From Perkinsus olseni (taxonomy: Eukaryota > Perkinsozoa > Perkinsida): a DNA stretch of 64,000 bases. The stretch covers positions 33,360 to 97,359 of the forward strand of contig JABANN010000052.1 in assembly GCA_013115125.1 (NCBI GenBank), read 5' to 3'. Positions 11,670 through 25,659 of the stretch are shown one piece after another. Position 1 is the stretch's first letter, and each line of letters starts with the position of its first letter. The position numbers and the translations under genes are program-made. The notes under the pieces were generated by a model, which made no database searches, was not told the DNA's origin, and saw only the letters and a program-made list of their open reading frames with translations.

Positions 11670-11743
11670 TACTCTGAGCGGGACTTGAACCCGCAACCTT
11701 TGGATTAGAAGTCCAACGCTCTATCCGATTGAGCCACCAGAGC
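11670..11743 (-). tRNA. tRNA-Arg (anticodon TCT)
   Basis: The minus strand reads GCTCTGG (acceptor), a D arm with TCAATCGGA, an anticodon stem TTGGA/TCCAA around CTTCTAA (anticodon TCT, arginine), T stem GCGGG/CCCGC around TTCAAGT, then TCAGAGT and discriminator A. It lies 61 nt upstream of the SRP54 start codon on the opposite strand. It is nearly identical to the tRNA at 19505-19578 and differs at paired acceptor positions. Confidence 0.95.
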
Positions 11744-11804
11744 CATGATTTTATGCTGGCTCGATCGAGGCAGGCGTGCTCAGCATTTTTGTCACAAATT
11801 CCAA

Positions 11805-14829
<3,025 letters not shown>

Positions 14830-15122
14830 GCGGCTTCGCTCCGCCAAGTCTCGTCGTCGCGGAGCATTGGATGCCTGCGAGCTGGACAAGATGCGCAAGA
14901 TGTAGGGCTCATTTCACGTATCTGAAGTCTCCTGCCGTCTCGTTGGTCAATTACTTGGGCGTTATTACTTCGGGGTGTTCGGTCTCTCCCGATCGCGCCA
15001 GCCCTCCGGCAGCTCACCACGGTGAAACATCACCCTTATTCTGTGTGGATTTCCGTATCGGGTACGCGCAATTAACTGCTTGTAGTTTGTTCGGATCCTC
15101 AATCGACCTCTGACAAGACTGA
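14830..15122. other. Short intergenic region after SRP54
   Basis: The gap of 293 nt between the SRP54 stop and the start of the WG-module gene carries the 12-mer GCTTCGCTCCGC at 14833-14844, three bases after the SRP54 stop codon. Nothing else recognisable. Confidence 0.4.
14833..14844 (-). repeat. 12-mer GCGGAGCGAAGC, copy 1
   Basis: Perfect copy on the minus strand, three bases after the SRP54 stop codon. Further perfect copies lie at 24203-24214, 38403-38414 and 59098-59109. Confidence 0.5.
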
Positions 15123-18100
15123 ATGCAAAGTCTCCGGACGGGATCCGTTCGCTCTACACTAGTCACCTTTGGGAGTCTCGTCTTCACCGTAGCGAGTGTT
15201 CATGGAGGGGGCTTCTCACAGGACAGGGTAGGAGGGCAGGACATGATGGCTGGAGGGCTTTAGGTCTCCTATCAGGCTAGCGATGCTATCGCGGATCAGT
15301 GCAGCGGTATCGTCATAGCGGGGGAGCATTCGACGAGAAGCCAGCTGGCCCAGGCGGCGTCCACCCGAGAGCATCCATATACCTTATGGGTAACCTCGAA
15401 TGCTGTCTCGAATGCTTCGACTACCTCCGAGGTAGTACCTCGAACCCCTGCGCACTTGGTCTCCGTTCAGACTATTGGAGAGGACCGAGGGACGTTCTCG
15501 AAGCACGCATGCGAGAGAGTTATCGATTCCCCCAGGCGTAACAAAGGGCTTCAGTATGAAGTTCTTACTAAGTGTGATGGCTTGTCTACGAAGGCCTACT
15601 TCCCAGACGAGGAGGCTGCTGTGGACTTCGCTGTTCAGTGGGGTCGCCTTCACGAGGTACCGCAACCATTTTGAACCGTAGGGGTTTATGATTGTCGTCT
15701 GGTAGTTCGAAGTGGACCCGGGAGTCCTGGGTGACGGGTGGGTCGACAAAAACCCCTTCTCACGGTTTGCTGTGTTCAAGAAGAAGCTAACAGCTGCTCA
15801 TGTTAAGTTCGACAGGAGTCGGAGACCAGTTGAAAGGTTCCTCAAGGTGGCCGTTCGGATGAGCTCTGAGGCCCGGCCAGTATGTATGGATCCTCAGATC
15901 GGCAGCAAGACCGGTGTGTACTGCGAGGAGATGACAACCGGGCCTGTTAGTCACGGGGACAAATGGAAGCTGCGGGTGACGTGCACGAAGGAGAAGTCGA
16001 AGAAGACCAAGACCTTCGACATAGCGTTCAAGGACAAGAATAGTGCAATGAGCTTGGCTACGATTTGGGGCGGTTGCGCTACTGAAGTGAGCAATTGCGC
16101 AGCCCAGAGGCGGTGTTATGACGAGGCTTTCGTTGTTCAGGTGCCAATGTCTGCTAAGACGACCAAAGGCTCGAGTATCCAGGCCGCTGAACTGCTCGTC
16201 AGCCCTGCCACTGGACGCGCTAGGAAGAGGATTATCCGGGTAGGATACATTGACTGTTGATAGTTTTTTGTTTGCGACTGTGAAAATGAGAGAGAAAATA
16301 CGGAAATGAGTCGCGGTTGAGAGCCATGGGGATGCTCAACACAATCTATTGAAGCGCTCCTGAAATTGAGGAGAGGTTTATTCAACGCTCGGCATGTTAC
16401 AGCTTCGAGACAAGAAACCGATGACGTGCCGTGCCGTCGCCGACGTTCTCTACAAGGGTGATGCCGCTGACGTCATAGTGGAGTGTGACAAGGAGATGCT
16501 CACGATACCATTCACTGCCTATCAGCGTGCTGAGAGGTTCGCTGCACGCTGGGGCGGCTTTAAGAAAGTGCGTCGCTCCGCCTTGGGAGGATATAATAGT
16601 CGTGAGCAGGTCGATGAGGATGTTGTCGAGAGTTGCCCCAAGATGGAGATAGCTGGACATGTCGATGATCTCGTCAGAGCCACATCCGATGTGGGCTCGC
16701 TGGGAAAGAAGATCATCGCAGGTCGGCTGGAGGTGAGCAGTTGGGCTGTGGAGGTGGAAGGCACACTGCAGCTCTAGAGACGCGGATGAACACGAGATTG
16801 TGGGACAGTTGGGGTCTCATGTGCGTGAATGACTTGGCAAACCCCTCACCTCTTGTCGCCAATCGCGAGGACTAGCTTCAGAATGATTCGCACGTCGGGT
16901 AGCCTCATTGCGGACGGGGCTCGATTGGCACAGTGCCATCGTTCAGACTAGCGACGGCTCCAAGCTTCGATGTGACCGTGTGAACGAGCCCGTGTCGTAT
17001 GAAGGAGATATCGGCAAGTACACTGTGAAGACTAAGTGCCAAGATCGCACTACTAGAATCATCTGTGACAACGAGGATGCTGCCTGGAGATTCTCGGCCC
17101 AGTGGTCGAACTTCCGTGCAGGAGTGAGTTAGATTTTGCGGCTCTTCCTTCTCCGGAACAGATAGCTCCGCGGCAGAGCGTGGACATCCAGCCTAACTCC
17201 CATGATAGGTCTCAACCAATCTGGGTCTAGTAAGCGCCTCCACCCGAGTCGAAGTCCACCACAACGGTAAGCTCTTCCCGTTCACTCTTGCTACCGCCAA
17301 CGTCGAGAGCCACGTGAAGGCGCCTAGCGTTCGAATGCGCTGGTTGGGGGTAAGCTTCTACTTTCCCTCTCAACCACTCGTAACGTTCTCCTCAGCTACG
17401 TTATGCTGGCACATCCATCAAGGACGATCAGGAGCTCTCTCGGCAGTGGTTCGTGTGCTCGAAGGTGAAGACCATCAGAGAGACTGATGGCGGTACGAGC
17501 GACTCTCAGGACAGCGCTGCAGAGGGCGGGTCTCATTCTCTACTCAGGTGAATATCATGTCGTTACTACCTGTGGCCTTTCAATCCGTAACCGCACGCCA
17601 AGCCCTGAGCACGGTGACAACGAAGTCGCGGTGGTCTTCGCCAAGAAGGAGCAAGCGACGGACTTCGCCGTACAGTGGGGTCAATACAATCCGGTGGGTC
17701 CCCTCTGTGTAAATGCTTCGCTCATCGAGGTGAGTTCAGATGAATGTTCGCGATGTTGGCGCTATTTACTCCTCCGAACCGGTGGTGGATGTGGTCACGG
17801 CGGCCTACTACCGCGATACGTTATCCGGGAAGAGATCGGGAAATGCGTTCACTGTAAGGCTGCTGCTCAGCCCCACCTTTCTCGCGCCAAGAGCAGTGTA
17901 TTCAGACTCGCGACGCTTCTTTCGAGTGCGGTGTGGTATCCGGAATGGAATACCAGATCGATGGCGACGTCCACTTGCGAACCGAGTGCTCAGGCGAGCG
18001 AAATGGCAAGGAACTTGCCCAGGCAGACGTGAGCCGGTGTCCTCCAATCCAACGGAATTTTTGTTCGATTGATAGACCCAGCTGATATTGAAGCGTGCTG

Positions 18101-21100
18101 AGACAGCTGTCAAGTGGGCTGTGAGATGGGGCGGTGTAGCCAACCCGGAGGTGAGCACATTGTCCTCGGTGAAGTGATGAGCTCTGTCATTCCTCGTTAT
18201 ATCATTGTAGCCAGCCTCGGGTTTCTTCTTCTTTTTCTTCTTTTGAGCAATAGGAAGTGGCACGGCCACGTGGGCCCTATAGCGGCCTATAATGTTTCCA
18301 TGAGACAGCAAAATAGACTGCTTCAGTGGTCCTCAGTGGCGTTTCAACCGACCAGTACACTTTATGAACCGCTCCAGGTGGAGAGCGAGAACCCTAGCTC
18401 TAGGTTTCAGATACACATGTCGTCTGAGATGCTTTCTGCCGCTACAACGGCCGTCGAAGGCCAAGTCACGGGTGTTGTAAGTACCGCGAAGCTAGTGTAC
18501 GCCTCTACTGGAACACTGCAGAGGAGAGTCATCGAGGTGGGTTCGCCAGGCCCCATCAGCGTCACATCTCGTTGTCTCAGCTTAGCGACGAGAGCGGAAA
18601 AACTTTCGTCTACACATGCGAGGGCGTCTCCTCGGACATCACGATGCAAGGATCTACCTATACTGTTCACGTAAGGCATGCTTGTGCTATTCTCTCTGAA
18701 CCCTGTCTATGAAACTCGCCACCGCCGTACTTATGAGGATCAAACCGTCTGTGCAGGTGCTATGTGGACCCTCCACCGTCCAGTTAGCTTTCGCGAGTCA
18801 AGAGCTTGGAGTCGCTTTTGCTCGCTACTTTGGCGGCATGAACAGTGCCAGTGTAAGCTGGCGCCCAAAGCCACTTGAGGGCCGTACACGCTTGACAGGG
18901 CATAGCGTCTTGCTATACAGGTCAATTCGGATGCGGAATACATCAGCTCCTGCCGAAATGCTGTAATTGGCACCGGCGGCGTGCACGAGTTGAAGCACGC
19001 TTGGCTACGCGAGGATGCGGGGACTGGTGAAGTGAAAAGGCTCCTAGTGGTGAGAATTATCGCATTCACATCGTTCGTACTGCGACGGTGCAAGGTCCAC
19101 GGAGAGGAGGAGGAGCTTGGTTGCTCGAATGTGGTGAACCCTCCACAGTTCGATGACGGTGTTTATAAGATATCGGTCGTTTGCGGCACAAAGCCGGTCA
19201 CCATTACTTGTACGGACTCTGATCCAGCTGTGCTTCTCGCGACTAGGTGGGGCGCCTACCCGCATTTTGAGGTGAGTTCTGCGGACAGCATTTCCCTCAA
19301 GGGTTGGACGGAGGTGTCTGAGTTCAGTTTGGAGTCGAACTCTCCTCTGGGATGTGCTCGAACGCTCGGCTCGAGAACGATGAGGGTTGGACGGTCACTA
19401 GGCAGACCGTGTCAATGACGGGAACGAGCAGACGCTTCGTGGTGAGTCACTGATTGCCAATGTTGATGCTCAAGCGTAGCTGTATCAACTGCGAAGATAG
19501 CATGGCTCCGGTGGCTCAATCGGATAGAGCGTTGGACTTCTAATCCAAAGGTTGCGGGTTCAAGTCCCGCCCGGAGTATATATTAATTTTCGGCTAGGAT
19601 CGCGCTTCCCGCTGTCCAGGTGGAGAAGGCCGGCATTTCCACCAGAGTCACTTGCGATGGGCTTAAGCACAACCCCCAGGTCGGATCCGGTGACGTGGAG
19701 ATATCCATCGACTGCCATGAGGAAGAATCGGAGACGCCTAAGAAGGTAAGGCTCGGGCATGGGCCACAGTAAACTTGGAACTGTGTAGTATCTGACCCAT
19801 GGATATCACCTCATCAAGGGTGGTGAGAATCTGTTCTCAGTTGGAGCTTCTCTGCAGTACTCCCTCCGACGCCGTCCAGGTCTGCAAGGGGCCTCTATTT
19901 GAGAAACAAGATACCGTGGTGAGCTCGGACGTGTCGCTAGCTGTTGTCGCTCCATCCAGTCATCAGGTGGAGATCAGCAGCAGAGTCCGCAGTGCATGTG
20001 ACGTCGTCACGGTATCTGGTCGAGCAGCCTTGATGCATTTGACCGGGGCGAGCATACAGGACTCAGCTGTCGTTGTTGCTGTAGGAGTCGAACCCCGTTC
20101 CTAGCGCGTTAATCTCCATCGAAACTCAGATTGCCGGCGAGGGCGAGTCGAATACTCGGCAGTTCTCCTGCTCGAACCTTCTCGGATCTCCTGAGATCAC
20201 AGGGCATCAAACGCTCATCCTTCACGCCAAGTGCGAGGAAGAAGTCAGTCTTGCAGGGCACGCGGGTTCTTACCTACGTACAAGCATTTCTCAGGTCTTG
20301 AACTTCGAATGCAAAGACATGGTCGCGGGATTGCAACTAGCATCTTTGGGGCGAATCGATCAGCCAGCTGTAGGCCATTGTTCACCCACACATGCGTGCT
20401 CTTGACGCTGTGCCTTTCCCCACAGATCGCTCTCCAGCAGGAAACTATCAACTCTTGCCCGGAAGTGAGGCAGGAGGGCATCTCGAATGCATTCTCGCTA
20501 TCTAAGGTGAAACCTGAGTGGCCATGCTTGGTGTACCATGTGTCGGTTATAGGCCACATACAGACCTAGCTCCGTGAAGAGCTCAGGATCCTTCCATCTG
20601 TCCGGCTCAGGCGGGGACCAGAAGCGGTGGCTTACGGTGCGTCATCCTCTCAATAATGAAGCATGGGGACCGATGTTGCATGTTCTTTCAGGTTACTCTG
20701 AAAAACGATGAAGAGCCCGGGTACGAAGACTCTGACTTCTTGCTCTCCTGCAACGCCGTAGCATCCGTGCCTGAGCCCTCAACTACCCTGAACAGGGATG
20801 TCGACAAGTATAAAGTTCTGGTAGAGTGCGATAACGCTGAAGGGATGGGCGGGAGCACTAAGGTGGAGGTACGTGTAACAAAGGCCGGAAAACTGACTCG
20901 GACATTGCTGTTGTTACCAGGTCCTCTGTGACGATTTCCAGAATGCCATGCAGCTTGCTTCGGTGTGGGGGTCTCTCGAGAGCTCCCACGCGGTAGGTCA
21001 GGCTACAGCACAGCTCGGCTTGCCATACTCTCCTCCCGTAGGCTAGCATAGAGTTGACAACGCTGCATAGTCACTTGAAGGCAGCGTGGCTCGACAGCGG

Positions 21101-22467
21101 GAAAGTAGACCTCAGCAAAGTCCGCATGTTCGTCCCGCGCCCCCAAACTGGTGGAAACAGCCCTACGCAGACGGGCGAGAGTGAGGAAGATAACATCTTG
21201 CAGGTGGGCAAAGTCTGGTGCTGAGTCGAGGTGGACTATTTGGCATTCAGATTGGCCCGGTGTCCTACAAGTGCGACCCCAGAGCTCCTCATCGCGTCTA
21301 CTTCAAGCAGTTCTTCTACTACGTCACTATGCGGTGCAACGAATATTCACATGAGAAGGGGAACTCAGGAGAGGCCCACAAAGTCACCCTCATCGCGAAT
21401 AGCGAGGAAGGTGCCCTCACCATGGCCCGAGCCTTTGCCAAGCTGGCGGTTGACAAGGTAAGAATGGTCAACCAAGCTCTTGTTCTCGATTACGCAGTGG
21501 CGGCATCACTCCATCACAGGTGTGGATCGACCCTACCCTGTACTTCGCGGGCGAGGAAGGGGCCGCTATGATCGGCGATACGAAAGCTGACTTGACGAAG
21601 GCCTTCATCAACGTCTTCCCAAGGGAGTACGTGCTTGATGTGAGTCCGTAATGGCGATACGGCGATGAGCAGTCTTATGCACTTGTCAGTTCAATGGTGC
21701 TTTCCAATACAGCTGTGACGAAGCTTCCCAGGCGCCGCGGTTCACCACAGAGAATAAGTATCAAGTCTCACTAACATGCGGTAAGCGTGTTGGCGACGAG
21801 GAGCCGGAGCAAAAAGAACAAGTCGTGACCATTGCCTTCTCCACACCTTCGAAGGCTATTGGTTTCTCCAACGGCTTTGGAGGCCTTCTGTACCACGAGG
21901 TGTGCTCACCCGGTTCGGTCCTACGCTGCGAACCGTCCTTATCATCAGGTTGACTTCGATCCCAGAATTACTCGCACTGTGAATTACATTGCACCAACAC
22001 CCGAGCAGCATATGGGGAGAGAGGAGATTTACCCGCTGAAGCGCGCCACGGTGAAGTTCGACCTCAATGGTCGGCTCACGTCTCGTCGCATCGAGGTGGG
22101 CTGCTGCTCAACGTGTTTGTATTGATTAACCCTTTCCCAGTTCCTACGTGCCGATCAATTCTACGGCAGCGACAACGGCGAGCGCACCTACCATCCTGTT
22201 AAGTTCGAGTGCGATGAGAAGCTCATCCTGGACCGAAAGTCTGATAAGTCTGGCCGCATTCTCGCTACAACACTAACTGCGACGTGTGTCGAAACGTATG
22301 GCGGTTTCCACCAACAACACGGCGACAAGGTTAAACTCACGCTGGCCTTCCGAAGATTCCCCGAGGCCGCCGAGCCGTTCATGAGTTGGTGGCGCGGCAA
22401 CTTTAGAGCTGTTGATATCCAAGGGGATTCTTCAGCGAACAGCGCTCAGGTTCCTGGGCTGCTATGA
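15123..22467 (+). CDS. Very large secreted protein of about 15 tandem two-cysteine 'WG' modules; family not recognised
   Basis: I do not recognise this protein. The ATG at 15123 opens a signal peptide (hydrophobic core STLVTFGSLVFTVASV, then HGG). A phase-0 intron (donor GACAGG|gtagga) leads into an exon open through the first module. The rest repeats one pattern: hydrophobic-x-C, 18-25 residues, a short strand ending h-x-h-x-x-C, about 10 residues, a hydrophobic-x-F strand, then A-x-x-F-A-x-x-W-G. Examples of the ending are AAVDFAVQWGRLHE (15640), AMSLATIWGGCATE (16070), AERFAARWGGFKK (16540), AAWRFSAQWSNF (17090), ATDFAVQWGQYNP (17670), AVKWAVRWGGVANPE (18110), GVAFARYFGGMNSAS (18820), LLATRWGAYPHFE (19250), AMQLASVWGSLESS (20960) and AIGFSNGFGGLLYHE (21880). 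Introns typically start (gtgag) just after this ending, so modules are exon-delimited. The gene encodes well over 1,500 residues and ends with TGA at 22465-22467. Signal peptide plus paired cysteines suggest a disulphide-bonded extracellular or secretory-compartment protein. Some exon borders are provisional. Confidence 0.7.
19505..19578 (+). tRNA. tRNA-Arg (anticodon TCT), inside an intron of the WG-module gene
   Basis: Cloverleaf with acceptor GCTCCGG/CCGGAGT, discriminator A, anticodon loop CTTCTAA (TCT) on stem TTGGA/TCCAA, and T arm GCGGG-TTCAAGT-CCCGC. It lies in the 178-nt intron 19442-19619 of the surrounding gene, on the same strand. Its D, anticodon and T arms are the same as in the 11670-11743 copy. 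Only acceptor pairs differ, and the pairing is kept. Confidence 0.95.
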
Positions 22468-22983
22468 AATATCGAAAAATGACCGGATAGTCCGATGTGA
22501 GAAACGTGCTTTTACCAGGTGTTTTATTTCAACTTGCGTAGTGTATCGAACTGCCGCATGTTTATCAGTTGTTCCGCTCGATCGGATTGTTGCGTTCGCA
22601 GTACTGATACGCCTCTCGATTGAATATACTCCTGAGGAGAGCTTCTTGACAACTTGCCTGATTGCACTGCATGTCAACGCTACAGGAAGTCTCCAAGTGA
22701 GCACATCGGCAAGAGTCTAAGACGGAACCGTAAGCGTTGGACTATAAACTAACACACTGATACGACATGTCATATTGAATTATGGCTTTGAGGAGAGTGT
22801 TTTCTGATCGAAGAGATGGACAACAACGACCTCACTGTCGTGTACCCACCAATGGTAAGAAACATTCACGTTCTAGTCGTGAATTTTACATCCTATTATT
22901 CTATTGCGTAGTGTATTCTACAAAATCACCCTTAAAGCTCCAAGCTAGCTGATACTATCAACACTACGACATCAATTGACGTA
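22468..22983. other. Convergent intergenic region
   Basis: About 515 AT-richer nt between the ends of the WG-module gene (+) and the WW/B-box gene (-). It should contain both 3' untranslated regions. I see no coding exon or structured RNA. Confidence 0.4.
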
Positions 22984-24802
22984 TCATGCACGCCTGAGAT
23001 CATCTTTAACATCGGCATCATTCGTGTACGTGGACATGGTAGAGGCCAACAGGTCATCACTCACTGCAGACGGTGATGCGAACTTGATATGCATCGGCGG
23101 GGGTACGTAGAATACCGCACCCTTGGCGCATCTCTTGGCTGCTCGAGTGTCTAACAAGTCCACGCCGGCACCGTCCTCGTCACTGTCATCCGGGGGATGT
23201 AGCACGTCATTGGCCAAACACCGAACAGACTCCCTCGATCGGAAGTTGTACCTACAACGACATCGAGCGATGCAACCGCCTCTAGCTAGGGTGTCTTTAC
23301 CAGTAAGGATTCAGCGCTTCGTCATAGAAAAGCATCCAAGGGGAAAGCGGCTGCGACAAGGAGATATTTCGTTCAATAATCATCGTGAGGGAGTCGATGT
23401 TGTTGGCGAAGAGCTTCTTTGAATACGCGGCCTTCCGTAGACTGAAGATTGTATGGTTCTGCCTCGCGCCTTTACGGTGTATCCTGGCTGAGCATTCAGT
23501 GCACAGGACATCCTCGCACTGCATGCAGATGTACGATGCCTCGTTGGAGTCGCATTCAAAGCAGAAAGTTGTCATCGGTAGACGAACACAGTGCCTGAGA
23601 GGCCTTCCGATATTCATTTCTACCTCAACTGGCTTGTTGATTCACAGGCTTACCTCGATCTCTTGCCAGCCTTATGAGTGTTGTGGAAGCAGTCGCTGCA
23701 GTAGAGGTCAGCGCATTCCACACACCGGACCGCTGCAGACTTCACCTCACACTCAGAGCATACGCACTGCTCAATGAAAACCGCTGGGTGGTCTAGCCTG
23801 TGCCCAGTCGAGTGCACTGCAACCATGCAAGCGTTGCAGAATACATCATGACAGCTGCCACAGATCACGTCACCGAGTGCCGTCTCGCACTCGATGCAGT
23901 ACCTGAAGGAGACCAACGATACGCCCACTTGACGATGTCTCCTTCAGAGTTACAGTAGTCCGCTAGGTGAGACCTTCCTCATGAAAGCTGCTCTCTCCAG
24001 TGCCAGCTGCACAATGAGCGCATGGACGTCTACCACTGTATCCACCGTAACGTGGTGGAGTCCTCCCAAATGCTTCACTGCAAAATACGCTCCTTCCAGC
24101 ATCTGCTTCACGCGGCGAATCAGATAACTTTCAGTGAGCACGTCTATACCAAGGTACTCGAGAAGACGCTCCATGACCTTCGGGTTCGACAGCTAATAAC
24201 GAGCTTCGCTCCGCTAAAGATGTGCCCAGTCGTCACTACCTTCCGGACGTCCTTGATGCCGGATATTTGGTGGTAGACAAGCTCCTTGATGAGATAAAGC
24301 CGATCCTTCCGCTTTTGCTCCAGCTCCTTCCATTCCAGCATCAGCCTCTCTGCTAGAAGACGGTGCTCTTCAACTACCGGGTGATACGACCTGTGTAAAG
24401 GGGCGTCCAGGCCCCGTGGAGACAGATGCGTACTTAGCCTCCTGCGACACGGCGTTAGTATAGGTGAGGTCAGCAACGGAAGGGGAGGGTCGCGAGACCG
24501 TACATAGCCAACCGTTGTCTCTGAGCGCGAGCAGGCAGTCTCGCACAATCCAGTGGAACTGCGTCTGTGACTCGACGTCGATTCCTGAAGGGCGCCAGCC
24601 TTCGGCCTAGGGATCTTCAAAGAATACTACCCAAGGCAACCGACATGGCTTCGATGACATCTGGCTCGAACTGCGTGTAAGACTTCGGGGAGACTTTAGG
24701 CTCGTAGCTTGAGTGTGGTCTGGCCGGCACCGGTAGGAGCTGAGGCAGCTCCGGATCCGAGTGGGTCCGGGCTCGGAGACCAGTAAAGGAGGAGCTCTCC
24801 AT
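22984..24802 (-). CDS. WW-like plus triple B-box zinc finger protein
   Basis: The ATG at 24800-24802 starts MESSSFTGL. After a 46-nt intron the protein reads FEPDVIEAMSVALGGIDVES and HWIVRDCLLALRDNGWLC, resembling the 'I..fA..LGID...E..L.wiar..l..plP..W' segment before the WW domain of CEP164. A second 46-nt intron leads to SYHPVVEEHRLLAERL, matching its WW end 'WdHPcdehyr.l'. A coiled-coil segment (EWKELEQKRKDRLYL) and a helical region follow. Then come three B-box fingers: CIECETALGDVICGSC.., CSECEVKSAAVRCVEC.. and CFECDSNEASYICMQC.., each with the terminal H-x-G-x-x-x-x-H ligands. The C-terminal tail is acidic and the stop is at 22984. Five or more introns of about 46-75 nt keep phase. By its CEP164-like start a centrosomal or ciliary role is possible. 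This is inference. Confidence 0.7.
24203..24214 (-). repeat. 12-mer GCGGAGCGAAGC, copy 2
   Basis: Perfect copy, in the sense direction inside the 47-nt intron of the WW/B-box gene. It extends to AGCGGAGCGAAGCTC, shared with the copy at 38.4 kb. Confidence 0.5.
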
Positions 24803-25659
24803 TATATTCGGAAAACCCTGATGGCACGAGCGTAATCGTCGGCGGTATGTGACGAGTTCAAAGGAGTGGGAGGAGTCCCCAACGGAGGTGATGTAGGGGG
24901 TTGCACGAGTAAGCCCAGTTGGGCTGGCTCATCCACCCGGATTCGTGGGAACACAATGCTCCTTCCAGTAGATCATCCACTGGGGAGGTGAAATATAAGT
25001 TCGCCCGCGAACGCCACAGCGCTCCTGGATATGCCCGAGCCGGGTTTTCGATCGGCTAAATCAACCAAAGCATTCAACAGACCGAAGGCATCGCCTGAAC
25101 GACGGAGAGAGTTAGGCGGGTTCCCCGTTTTCAAGAACAAGCGCAGGTCCGTTTCAATCCTAGTCATCCACAATAACAGCGCCAACAATCAACTTCACGC
25201 GAAAATCCAGATATCAGGCAAGACAGCGCAGCGAAAAGTGAAAATCGTCCAGCTGGCTTTCTAGATGTTGCAGGTATCAGCAGGATTTTTCGTGTCATTT
25301 CCAGGCATTTCGAATTTGCCGGTCCACCCGCCGATCATGCGCCGACGTACCGCAAAGTATTTCAAGATGGCAAGATGGAAATGTAGCACGCGCGGCCATC
25401 ACTTCCCGGCCCACCCTCAGCGCCAAGCTGCTTGGTAATGTGATATCTCCCAGCGCTGGCATAACGGCCTCACCCTAGGCCTAATAGACTTAATGTTGTG
25501 CTTAATGAGCAGCCCTGTCGCTGGTATGGTGATGGCCGCGATTGGGGCGAGTTGAACTCGAACTCAACTACGTACCCGAACTCGCCGAGTTCACAATGCG
25601 TCATGGCGTCGACTGAGCTGACTGATGATGTTTGGCAGCTCACCCTTCGAGGTTTACTC
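24803..25659. other. Intergenic region with a dispersed repeat
   Basis: Holds the upstream regions of two divergently transcribed genes, the WW/B-box gene (-) and the repeat-protein gene (+). No coding exon is convincing. A 56-nt sequence at 25436-25491 recurs near 49.6 kb. Confidence 0.4.
25436..25491 (+). repeat. Dispersed repeat, copy A
   Basis: Aligns without gaps over 56 nt to 49606-49661, with 46 of 56 positions identical and a core CTCACCCTAGGCC. Both copies are intergenic and in the same orientation. No terminal repeats or coding capacity are seen. The type of element is unknown. Confidence 0.55.
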
